This document shows positions 22,909 to 29,755 of a stretch of 30,493 bases of DNA, in pieces (positions within the stretch are counted from its first letter, which is position 1; each line of letters opens with the position of its first letter). The stretch covers positions 1-30,493 of the forward strand of contig JBGTGQ010000073.1 of assembly GCA_041746635.1 (NCBI GenBank), given 5' to 3'. A program made the position numbers and the translations under genes. Below the pieces are notes generated by a model that was not told the origin of the DNA, ran no database searches, and worked only from the letters and a program-made list of their open reading frames with translations. Source of the DNA: CAMASH01 sp041746635. Its GTDB lineage: Bacteria > Verrucomicrobiota > Verrucomicrobiia > Chthoniobacterales > Terrimicrobiaceae.

Positions 22909-24060
22909 ATGTTTCGTCTTCCTTACAAAATCCAATGGGTGAACACCCTGTTCCTCATGGGCACCTTCCTCACGACCATCACCGCCGTCCCCGCCTACCT
23001 CTGGTTTTACGGAATTGATGGATTCCAGTTCGGTCTCTTTATCTTTTTTGTCTTCGCCACGGGGATGAGCATCACGCTTGGTTATCACCGCTTTTTCTCG
23101 CATCTCACCTTTAAAGCCGGTTGGCCCGTGAAGGTGTTCACCCTGCTTTTTGGAGCGGCGGCTTTCGAGGGTTCGGCCCTCTGCTGGTCGGCCGATCACC
23201 GTCGCCATCACAAATTTGTCGATCACGATGACGATCCCTACGATATCTCCAAGGGGTTTTTCCATGCCCACATCGGCTGGTTGCTTTTCCGCACCGGTCC
23301 GGATACCCCGCTCACCTGGGTGCGCGATCTGCAAAACGACAAGCTCGCCTGCTGGCAGCATAAATATTACGTGCCGCTCGCTATCACCATGGGCTTCGTT
23401 GTGCCCTCGCTCATCGGCTTTGCCGTGGGTGGCGCGACCGCGGCTTTAGGGGCCTTCTTGCTGGCCGGAGTGGCGCGCACCGTCGTGGTGCATCACTCGA
23501 CTTTCTGCATTAATTCGCTCTGTCACTGGATCGGAGACCGGCCCTATTCGACCCGCTGCACCGCGCGGGACAGCTTTTTCATGGCGCTCCTCACCTTCGG
23601 CGAGGGCTACCACAACTATCACCACGAGTTTCAGCACGATTACCGCAACGGCGTGAAACCGTGGCAGTTCGACCCCACGAAATGGGCGATTTGGCTGCTC
23701 GACAAAATCGGCCTCGCCAGCAACCTGCGCACCGTGCCCGAGGAAAAAATCCTCAAAGCCCAGATCGCCGAGCGTCAGCGCGTCCTCACGGAAACCCTTT
23801 CGGCCAGCCCGACTCCGATTTCCGACTCTTTGCACGCCATGCTGCACACCGCGCAAGACCGCATGCACGAGGCCATGGCGCATTGGGAGCAGCTTCTGAC
23901 GGAATACCGCGATGCCGCCGAGCGCCGGGGCGAAGTCTCCCGCCAGCAGCGCCGGGAAATGAAGAACCGTGTCGAGGAGGCCACCTCCCGCATGCGCGAA
24001 GCCGTCGAGGACTGGATCAGCACGCAGAAGCTGGTTTATTCCGCCGTGCAAGCGGCGTGA
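22909..24060 (+). CDS. Membrane fatty acid desaturase with helical C-terminal tail
   Basis: The 383-residue protein has the three histidine boxes of delta-9 acyl-CoA/acyl-lipid desaturases: H60-RFFSH, H97-RRHH and H235-NYHH. Hydrophobic segments lie between (NTLFLMGTFLTTITAVPAYLW, GLFIFFVFATGMSITLGY and others). SADHRRHHKFVDHDDDPYDISKGFFHAHIGWL and FGEGYHNYHHEFQHDYRNG are typical. It inserts a cis double bond with a di-iron centre and electrons from a redox partner, adjusting membrane fluidity. From ~285 the protein continues with ~100 charged, helical residues (AQIAERQRVLTETL, RQQRREMKNRVEEATSRM) not found in the minimal family, likely a coiled coil. Confidence 0.92.
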   Translation: MFRLPYKIQWVNTLFLMGTFLTTITAVPAYLWFYGIDGFQFGLFIFFVFATGMSITLGYHRFFSHLTFKAGWPVKVFTLLFGAAAFEGSALCWSADHRRHHKFVDHDDDPYDISKGFFHAHIGWLLFRTGPDTPLTWVRDLQNDKLACWQHKYYVPLAITMGFVVPSLIGFAVGGATAALGAFLLAGVARTVVVHHSTFCINSLCHWIGDRPYSTRCTARDSFFMALLTFGEGYHNYHHEFQHDYRNGVKPWQFDPTKWAIWLLDKIGLASNLRTVPEEKILKAQIAERQRVLTETLSASPTPISDSLHAMLHTAQDRMHEAMAHWEQLLTEYRDAAERRGEVSRQQRREMKNRVEEATSRMREAVEDWISTQKLVYSAVQAA

Positions 24061-24263
24061 TCCGCGCGAAAATCGCATTGCTGGTTCTGGTGGCCTTGGC
24101 TGCCGTTGGGCTATTAATTCACAGATTTTGCCGATTCACACAGATTGTAGAAAAACAGAGCCTGCATTCATCTGGGCAAATCTGCGCAATCTTTGGACGG
24201 AATTCTTCTTTTCGATTTAATCGGCGTTTCTTTCGCCGAGATCCTCCCCGGATGTTCCGGTGA
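24057..24263 (+). pseudogene. Possible remnant of a small membrane-anchored protein
   Basis: A GTG overlapping the desaturase stop (GTGA) opens a frame with IRAKIALLVLVALAAVGLLIH, a convincing anchor. After ~24 residues it runs into the CACAGATT-type intergenic repeat and loses protein character before stopping at 24263. It may be a gene truncated by the repeat, or chance. No function can be given. Confidence 0.3.
24110..24200. repeat. CACAGATT / AATCTGCG intergenic repeat
   Basis: ATTCACAGATT and ATTCACACAGATT occur 18 bp apart, followed by AAATCTGCGCAATCTTTGG at the right end. Together they form a degenerate dyad of the family also present at 17183-17338. The rest of 24201-24576 is leader DNA of the S10 operon. 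Confidence 0.5.
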
Positions 24264-24388
24264 AAGCCGGAAAATCAGCAGGGGAAAACACCCGCCGAAA
24301 AAAGCGGAAAGAATTTCAAATTTTCTCTTGCTTCACCCGTGCAGTTCACTAGTTTCTCCCTCCCGCGCAAAGTCGGGGAAATGAAAGA

Positions 24389-24410
24389 AGCACCGCAGAG
24401 TGCTTTTTTT
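24389..24410 (+). terminator. Terminator-like hairpin in the S10-operon leader (attenuator candidate)
   Basis: AGCAC and GTGCT pair around CGCAGA and run into seven T residues; flanking A/T bases can extend the stem. It lies 167 bp before the rpsJ ATG and 329 bp after the desaturase stop. It could end the desaturase transcript or attenuate the ribosomal operon, as L4 does in E. coli at a leader hairpin. No promoter was located with confidence. Confidence 0.55.
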
Positions 24411-24576
24411 GTCCCTTGATCACAGCGGGATCAAACGCCACGAACTTTAACCAATGACTATTCATCCTCAGCAATCTTGCGGGGCGCTTCACGGAGCGCG
24501 GGTTTGTTCGTGCGTGCGAAAACGAATTTCCTAACACCAACCAGGGGTTTTTACCCCCAACCGTTCTTTATAAAAT

Positions 24577-24894
24577 ATGTCCTCATCTTCCGGCCAACGC
24601 ATTCGCATCCGCCTCAAGGCCTTTGACTATCGCATTCTGGACGCCTCCGCGGCCGAGATCGTCGAAACGGCCAAACGCACCGGTTCCAAGGTCACCGGCC
24701 CGATTCCGCTCCCGACCCGCATCGAGAAGTTCACCGTGAACCGCTCTCCCCACGTGGATAAAAAATCCATGGATCAATTTGAAATCCGCACGCACAAGCG
24801 CCTGCTGGACATCGTCGAACCGACCGCGAAGACCGTGGACGAGCTGCGCAAGCTCAACCTCCCGGCCGGCGTGGACATCACCATCAAAATCTAA
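24577..24894 (+). CDS. rpsJ: 30S ribosomal protein S10
   Basis: The 105-residue protein contains the S10 core IRIRLKAFDYRILDASAAEIVETAKRTGSKVTGPIPLPT and the FEIRTHKRLLDIVEPT segment, ending VDITIKI. It is part of the 30S head and, as NusE, of antitermination complexes. It opens the S10 operon in the standard order. The upstream sequence is A/T-rich with no Shine-Dalgarno motif. Confidence 0.98.
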   Translation: MSSSSGQRIRIRLKAFDYRILDASAAEIVETAKRTGSKVTGPIPLPTRIEKFTVNRSPHVDKKSMDQFEIRTHKRLLDIVEPTAKTVDELRKLNLPAGVDITIKI

Positions 24895-24908
24895 CGCCAC
24901 CCACCGTC

Positions 24909-25580
24909 ATGAGCATCGGACTTTTAGGAAAAAAACTCGGCATGACCCGCGTCTATGACGACAAGGGTCGCGTCTCCACCGCCACCGTCATCGAAGCCGG
25001 CGGCAATCGCATTTTGCAGGTCAAAAAAGCAGACAAGGACGGCTACACCGCGGTCCAGGTCGGCTTCGGCGATCAAAAACCCCAGCGTGTCAGCAAGGGC
25101 GAGCTTGGCCACTTCGCCAAAACCTCCTCGACCCCGAAGAAATTCGTCCGCGAATTCCGTCTCGCCGCCGGCGAGGCCGCGCCCGAGAGCGCGGACATTC
25201 CGGTCACGGTTTTTGAAGTCGGCCAATACGTGGACGTCATCGGCCAGTCCAAGGGCAAGGGTTTCCAAGGTGTCGTGAAACGTTTCCATTTCGCCGGACA
25301 GCCCCAGACCCACGGTTCCATGATGCACCGCCGCAACGGCGCCATCGGCAACCGTTCCACCCCCGGCCGCGTCTGGAAAAACATGGGCATGCCCGGCCAC
25401 ATGGGCGACGAGCGCATCACCGTGCAGAACCTCCGCATTTTGCAGGTTCGCGAGGAAGATGGCGTCATCATCGTCAGCGGCGCCATCCCCGGAGCCAAGG
25501 GCACCAACGTCATCGTTCGCCCTTCCATCAAAAACAAGAAGCCGAAGGTCGAAACCGCCGCCCCCGCCAAGAAGAAATAA
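24909..25580 (+). CDS. rplC: 50S ribosomal protein L3
   Basis: The 223-residue protein starts MSIGLLGKKLGMTRVYDDKGR. It has QYVDVIGQSKGKGFQGVVKRFHF, TPGRVWKNMGMPGHMGDERITVQNL and a basic Ala/Lys tail. L3 is an early 50S assembly protein reaching toward the peptidyl transferase centre. It starts 14 bp after rpsJ. Confidence 0.98.
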   Translation: MSIGLLGKKLGMTRVYDDKGRVSTATVIEAGGNRILQVKKADKDGYTAVQVGFGDQKPQRVSKGELGHFAKTSSTPKKFVREFRLAAGEAAPESADIPVTVFEVGQYVDVIGQSKGKGFQGVVKRFHFAGQPQTHGSMMHRRNGAIGNRSTPGRVWKNMGMPGHMGDERITVQNLRILQVREEDGVIIVSGAIPGAKGTNVIVRPSIKNKKPKVETAAPAKKK

Positions 25581-25583
25581 GCC

Positions 25584-26201
25584 ATGAGCGCCACCATTTT
25601 TACTGCTGACGAGGCCAAGAAGGCCAAGATCGAACTCATCACCGAACCCGCCAAAGGCCGCCAGGCCGTGCACGACGTCGTTGTCGCCATGCGCGCCAAC
25701 CGCCGCAGCGGCACCGCCCAGGCCAAGACCAAGGGCGAGGTCGGATTGAGCGGAGCCAAACCCTGGCGCCAAAAAGGCACGGGCCGCGCCCGCGCCGGCG
25801 ACAAAGCCTCCCCCATCTGGGTCGGCGGCGGCGTGGTTTTCGGACCCCGCCATCGCAGCTACGCCAAGCACACCCCGAAAAAAGTCAAGGTACTCGCCTT
25901 CCGCAAGGCCCTGAGCGAACGCATCCTCGCCGGTGATGTTCTTCTCGTGGACGCCTTCGCCACCGCCGAGCCCAAGACCAAAAAATTCCTCTCCCTCCTG
26001 GCCGACACCGCCAAGGACGCCCGCAAGGCCCTCATCATCGGGACCGCCTTCGACGAAACCACCTGTCTGGCCGCCCGCAACGTGCAAAAAGCCGTGCTGG
26101 CCCGCGCCGCCGACGTCAACACCGAGCAGCTCCTCGCCTTCGACAAAATCATCGTCACCAAGGAAGCCCTCACCACCCTCTCCGAAAGGCTCGCGTCATG
26201 A
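25584..26201 (+). CDS. rplD: 50S ribosomal protein L4
   Basis: The 205-residue protein contains the L4 signature: AMRANRRSGTAQAKTKGEV, then WRQKGTGRARAGDKASPIWVGGGVVFGPR, the loop that lines the exit tunnel. The C-terminal part is the globular domain. In E. coli L4 also represses its own operon. It begins 3 bp after rplC and overlaps rplW by four bases. Confidence 0.97.
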   Translation: MSATIFTADEAKKAKIELITEPAKGRQAVHDVVVAMRANRRSGTAQAKTKGEVGLSGAKPWRQKGTGRARAGDKASPIWVGGGVVFGPRHRSYAKHTPKKVKVLAFRKALSERILAGDVLLVDAFATAEPKTKKFLSLLADTAKDARKALIIGTAFDETTCLAARNVQKAVLARAADVNTEQLLAFDKIIVTKEALTTLSERLAS

Positions 26202-26482
26202 ACGAAACGTTTGACCATATCCAAACCGTGATTCTCACGGAAAAAGCGACCCTGCTTTCCGAGAAACACAACCAATACGTTTTCCGCGTCAGCCCGCGCG
26301 CCAACAAGCTTGATATCAAGCGCGCCGTCGAGCAGCTCTTCAAAAAGACCGTGGTCAATGTCAACACCGCCAACCACGCCGGCAAAAAAAAGCGCGAACG
26401 CACCGCCCAACTCGGACGCCGCGCCCACTGGAAAAAAGCCGTCGTGACGCTCAAGGAAGGCGAAAAACTCGACCTCGTCTAA
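26198..26482 (+). CDS. rplW: 50S ribosomal protein L23
   Basis: The 94-residue protein has the L23 pattern ILTEKATLLSEKHNQYVFRVSPRANKLDIKRAVEQLF and VVNVNTANHAGKKKRERTAQLGRR. L23 sits at the exit of the peptide tunnel and docks trigger factor and SRP. Its ATG overlaps the rplD stop (ATGA). Confidence 0.96.
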   Translation: MNETFDHIQTVILTEKATLLSEKHNQYVFRVSPRANKLDIKRAVEQLFKKTVVNVNTANHAGKKKRERTAQLGRRAHWKKAVVTLKEGEKLDLV

Positions 26483-26510
26483 CCTTTTTACCCTTTAAGG
26501 ACACACTGCC

Positions 26511-27359
26511 ATGGCACTCAAAACTTTCCGCCCCCTTACGCCCGCCAGCCGTTTCAAGGAGCTTCCTGATTTCGCCGAAATCACCAAGGACAAGCCCGAG
26601 AAAAAGCTGACCACTGCGCTGAAAAAATCCGGCGGCCGCAACAACAACGGCCGCATGACCATGCGCCATCGTGGCGGCGGTCATAAGCGCAAATACCGCA
26701 TTATCGATTTCAAACGCTCCAAGCGCGACGTCGTCGCCGAGGTGCTTTCCATCGAATACGATCCGAACCGTTCGGCCCGCATCGCCCTCCTGCAATACCC
26801 GGACGGCGACAAGACGTACATCATCGCCCCCGCCGGACTCGAAGTCGGCGCCAAGGTGACTGCCGGGGAAAATGCCGATCCCAAGGTCGGCAACGCCCTT
26901 CCGCTCAAGGCCATCCCGCTCGGTTCCGCCATTCATAATATCGAGATCATCCCCGGCCGTGGCGCCCAGATGATCCGCAGCGCCGGATCCCAAGCTGTCC
27001 TCGCCAGCCGCGAAGCCGGTTACGCCCTGATCAAACTCGCCTCCGGGGAAACCCGCAAGATCAACGAGGAATCCTACGCCACGATGGGACAGGTCGGAAA
27101 CACCGACCACATGAACGTTTCCAGCGGCAAAGCCGGCCGCACCCGCTGGCTCGGACGCCGTCCGCATGTCCGCGGCATGGCCATGAACCCGGTCGATCAC
27201 CCCATGGGTGGCGGCGAGGGCAAGAGCAAGGGTGGTGGCGGACGCCAACATCCCCAAAGCCCCTGGGGCCAGCTCGCCAAAGGTTTCAAGACCCGCCGCA
27301 AACACAAAACCTCCGACCGCTTCATCGTCCAGCGGCGCAAGGCAACCGCTAAGAAATAA
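26511..27359 (+). CDS. rplB: 50S ribosomal protein L2
   Basis: The 282-residue protein contains GRNNNGRMTMRHRGGGHKRKYRIIDFKR, the RNA-binding OB/SH3 core, and near the end RGMAMNPVDHPMGGGEGKSKGGGGRQHPQSPWGQ with the conserved histidine needed for peptidyl transfer. AAGGA lies upstream of the ATG. It follows rplW by 28 bp. Confidence 0.98.
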   Translation: MALKTFRPLTPASRFKELPDFAEITKDKPEKKLTTALKKSGGRNNNGRMTMRHRGGGHKRKYRIIDFKRSKRDVVAEVLSIEYDPNRSARIALLQYPDGDKTYIIAPAGLEVGAKVTAGENADPKVGNALPLKAIPLGSAIHNIEIIPGRGAQMIRSAGSQAVLASREAGYALIKLASGETRKINEESYATMGQVGNTDHMNVSSGKAGRTRWLGRRPHVRGMAMNPVDHPMGGGEGKSKGGGGRQHPQSPWGQLAKGFKTRRKHKTSDRFIVQRRKATAKK

Positions 27360-27361
27360 TC

Positions 27362-27640
27362 ATGGCACGCTCGCTCAAAAAAGGCCCGTTCGTGGAGTGG
27401 AAGCTCCTCGACAAAATCGACAAGATGAACGATTCCAACGTGAAGAAGCCGATCAAGACCTGGTCGCGCCGCAGCACGGTGACTCCGGATTTTGTCGGTC
27501 ACACTTTCAACGTCCACAACGGCAAGACCTTCATCCCGGTCTTCGTCACGGAGAACATGGTCGGCCACAAGCTCGGCGAGTTTTCCCCGACGCGCATCTT
27601 CAAGAAACACGGTTCTCACACCGCTAAAGTGACCAAATAA
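27362..27640 (+). CDS. rpsS: 30S ribosomal protein S19
   Basis: The complete 92-residue protein runs from MARSLKKGPFVEWKLLDKI through KTWSRRSTVTPDFVGHTFNVHNGK and MVGHKLGEFSPTRIFKKHG. It binds the 30S head with S13. It starts 2 bp after rplB. In nearly all bacteria rplV and rpsC follow; here an unrelated gene follows. Confidence 0.98.
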   Translation: MARSLKKGPFVEWKLLDKIDKMNDSNVKKPIKTWSRRSTVTPDFVGHTFNVHNGKTFIPVFVTENMVGHKLGEFSPTRIFKKHGSHTAKVTK

Positions 27641-27643
27641 TCC

Positions 27644-28447
27644 ATGAGACTCGCTGCTCTAGCGGCGGGGCTCATTGCTCTCCTTCCGGTTGCAAGACTG
27701 GATGCGCAGAGCGATCGATCTTTGACAGATTCTGAAAATGGAATCCTTCTCGCGCAGAGGGCCACGGTCACCGTGCCCCCCCCCGCAGAAGGCTCCTCCG
27801 ATGATGTGGAAGTGTTGCAGGAAAAAATCCTCCTGCTCCGCTCCAGCATCAAATCCCTGACCGATAGCCTCGCCATCGCCAACAGCGAGGCCGAGACCTT
27901 CAAGCGGCAGTCGAACGACCTCGAACTCAAACTCGAGGCCCTCGGCATCGCCGGCGCGGAAAAGAACCAAAGCAAGCTCGAACAACGCCTCCTGGCCGCC
28001 GTGCGCGACCTGCGCCTGATGAAAAAGCAGCAGGAAGAAGCCACCAACCAACTCGTCCGCCTGGCCGAAGCCATTCAAGTGCTGATGAAAAGCACCGACT
28101 TGATCGATCCGCAAATGCGCCTCTCGGTCGAAACCGAGCTCCGCAAGACCAACGAAATTCTCGGAGCCCCGCTCGCGGTCAAAGCCGAATCCGCCGATGC
28201 CACTCTCAGCGAGGGCATGGTGGTGGATGTGAAGGAGGGTCTCTCCCTCATCGTCGCCAACATCGGCCACAAACAGGGAGTGCAAATCGGCATGCCCTTC
28301 CAAGTCTTGCGCGAGGGCAAACTCATCGGAGAAGTGCGCGTCGTGGACGTGCGCGAACGCATCAGCGGAGCCGTCATTCAGAATCTCGAATCAGAAAAAG
28401 TGCCGATCAAATCCGGCGATCGCCTCAAAGTGAACGCCCGGCAATGA
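27644..28447 (+). CDS. Secreted coiled-coil protein with C-terminal beta domain
   Basis: The 267-residue protein has a signal peptide (MRLAALAAGLIALLPVARLDAQ). A long charged helix at ~55-150 (EVLQEKILLLRSSIKSLTDSLAIANSE, LEQRLLAAVRDLRLMKKQQEE) should form a coiled coil. The last ~85 residues (GMVVDVKEGLSLIVANIGHKQGVQIGMPFQVLREGKLIGEVRVV) look like a small beta barrel of the type at the end of FlgT-like or other envelope proteins. It probably acts in the periplasm. The ATG is 3 bp after the rpsS stop, occupying the place of rplV, so it would be transcribed with ribosomal genes. No family name can be given. Confidence 0.75.
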   Translation: MRLAALAAGLIALLPVARLDAQSDRSLTDSENGILLAQRATVTVPPPAEGSSDDVEVLQEKILLLRSSIKSLTDSLAIANSEAETFKRQSNDLELKLEALGIAGAEKNQSKLEQRLLAAVRDLRLMKKQQEEATNQLVRLAEAIQVLMKSTDLIDPQMRLSVETELRKTNEILGAPLAVKAESADATLSEGMVVDVKEGLSLIVANIGHKQGVQIGMPFQVLREGKLIGEVRVVDVRERISGAVIQNLESEKVPIKSGDRLKVNARQ

Positions 28448-28549
28448 GAATTTTCGATTTTCGATTCTCCATTGTCGAAAATCAGAAAAATCTCCGTCCG
28501 ACCGGAAAAATCGAAAATCAAAAATCCCAAATCGAAATTCCCAAATCCC
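28448..28549. repeat. GAAAATCGAAAATC low-complexity repeat with hairpin
   Basis: GATTTTCGA (28456-28464) and TCGAAAATC (28475-28483) pair perfectly around 10 nt. They are followed by AAAATCGAAAATCAAAAATC and AAATCCCAAATC-type units up to the holB ATG. The hairpin could end the upstream transcript. This block marks the change to the planctomycete-like genes. Confidence 0.6.
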
Positions 28550-29614
28550 ATGTGGCACGGCATTCACGGACATGATCAGGTGGTCGAGCAGTTTCGGCGC
28601 GGGCTGGTGCATGGGCGGCTGGCTAGTTCGTTTCTGTTTATCGGCCCGCCGGGCGTTGGGAAGCGGACGTTTGCATTGAAGCTGGCTCAGGCGCTGCTGT
28701 GCGAAACGCGCGCGGACCAGCAGCTTGACCCGTGCGGCCATTGTCCCGCGTGCCAACAAGTGACCGCTCGTTCGCATCCCGATTTGGAGTTGGTCGGCAA
28801 GCCGAAGGACAAGAGTTTCATTCCGGTGGAAACCTTCATCGGCGACCGCGAACACCGCATGCAAGAAGGGCTGTGTCATAACATCTCACTGAAACCGTTT
28901 TGCGGCGGCCGCAAGATCGCGATCATCAACGACGCCGATTATCTGAATCAGGAAGGGGCCAACTGTTTGCTGAAGACGCTGGAAGAGCCGCCGCCGAAAT
29001 CGATGATCATCCTGATCGGCACCAGCGAACAGAAACAGTTGCCGACGATCCGTTCGCGCTGCCAAATCATTCGCTTTCGCCCGCTGCCGGACCAGATTGT
29101 CGCGCAGTTGCTCGTCGCGCATGATTTGGTCGCGGATGAGGATGAAGCAGCGCGGCTGGCCGCAATGTCGCAGGGCAGCTTAGAGCGGGCGCTGGAACTG
29201 GCCGATTCGCAACTGAGAGAATTTCGCGAACGGCTGCTCGAGCAGTTGAGCGCCGCCGAGTTGAATCTGCTGGAATTCGCGAAAGCCGTGGGCGGATTCG
29301 TGGACGAAGCCGGTAAAGAGGCGCCGCCGCGTCGGGCTCGCATGAAGCAGTTGATGGGATTCGCCGCCGAATTCTATCGCCAGTTGATGCGCTCGCTCAG
29401 CAGCCTGCCCATTGCCGGCGACAGTGCGCTGGACAATGCCGTGACAACAACCGCCCGCTGGTGGCCCGGCGACGACGAATCCGCCGCCGTCTGTTTAGAA
29501 CGTTGCCTCGACGCCCAAGCCCAAGTAGAAAGCAACGCTAACCAAGCCACGCTGCTAGACTGTTGGCTAGACGACCTAGCCGAGCTAGGCCGCGGCGGAC
29601 AGGTGGTGGTGTGA
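28550..29614 (+). CDS. holB: DNA polymerase III delta-prime subunit
   Basis: The 354-residue AAA+ clamp-loader subunit starts MWHGIHGHDQVVEQFRRGL. It has the Walker A-like GPPGVGKR at 32-39 and zinc-site cysteines C51, C62, C65 and C68. KIAIINDADYLNQEGANCLLKTLEEPP and the arginine-finger-region LPTIRSRCQIIRF follow. It helps load the beta clamp. The frame is open to 28472, but the added residues are translated repeat DNA. Sequence style matches planctomycete delta-prime proteins rather than verrucomicrobial ones (from memory). CTA leucine codons, several in the last 15 codons, are rare in upstream genes. Confidence 0.9.
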   Translation: MWHGIHGHDQVVEQFRRGLVHGRLASSFLFIGPPGVGKRTFALKLAQALLCETRADQQLDPCGHCPACQQVTARSHPDLELVGKPKDKSFIPVETFIGDREHRMQEGLCHNISLKPFCGGRKIAIINDADYLNQEGANCLLKTLEEPPPKSMIILIGTSEQKQLPTIRSRCQIIRFRPLPDQIVAQLLVAHDLVADEDEAARLAAMSQGSLERALELADSQLREFRERLLEQLSAAELNLLEFAKAVGGFVDEAGKEAPPRRARMKQLMGFAAEFYRQLMRSLSSLPIAGDSALDNAVTTTARWWPGDDESAAVCLERCLDAQAQVESNANQATLLDCWLDDLAELGRGGQVVV

Positions 29615-29629
29615 GGAGGAGCGGTCAGC

Positions 29630-29752
29630 CGTCAGCGATCAGCAATGAGAGGTCAGAGATCAGAAATCAGAGATCAGAGATCAGAGATCAAATGTCAAAT
29701 GTCAGAGGTCAGAGGTCAAATGACCAATGACCAATGACCAATGACCAACAGA
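29630..29752. repeat. TCAGAGATC / GACCAATGACC tandem degenerate repeat
   Basis: Units of 7-8 bp (TCAGAGA, TCAGAAA, TCAAATG, then four ACCAATG) fill the gap between holB and the phosphatase gene. The same family in other form lies at 14886-14966. Slippage-prone arrays like this can mislead assembly. Confidence 0.7.
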
Positions 29753-29755
29753 ACC

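Noticed and set aside
28472..28549. Longer N-terminus for holB
   Set aside because: The extra 26 residues are translated GAAAATC repeat; the family begins at MWHGI.
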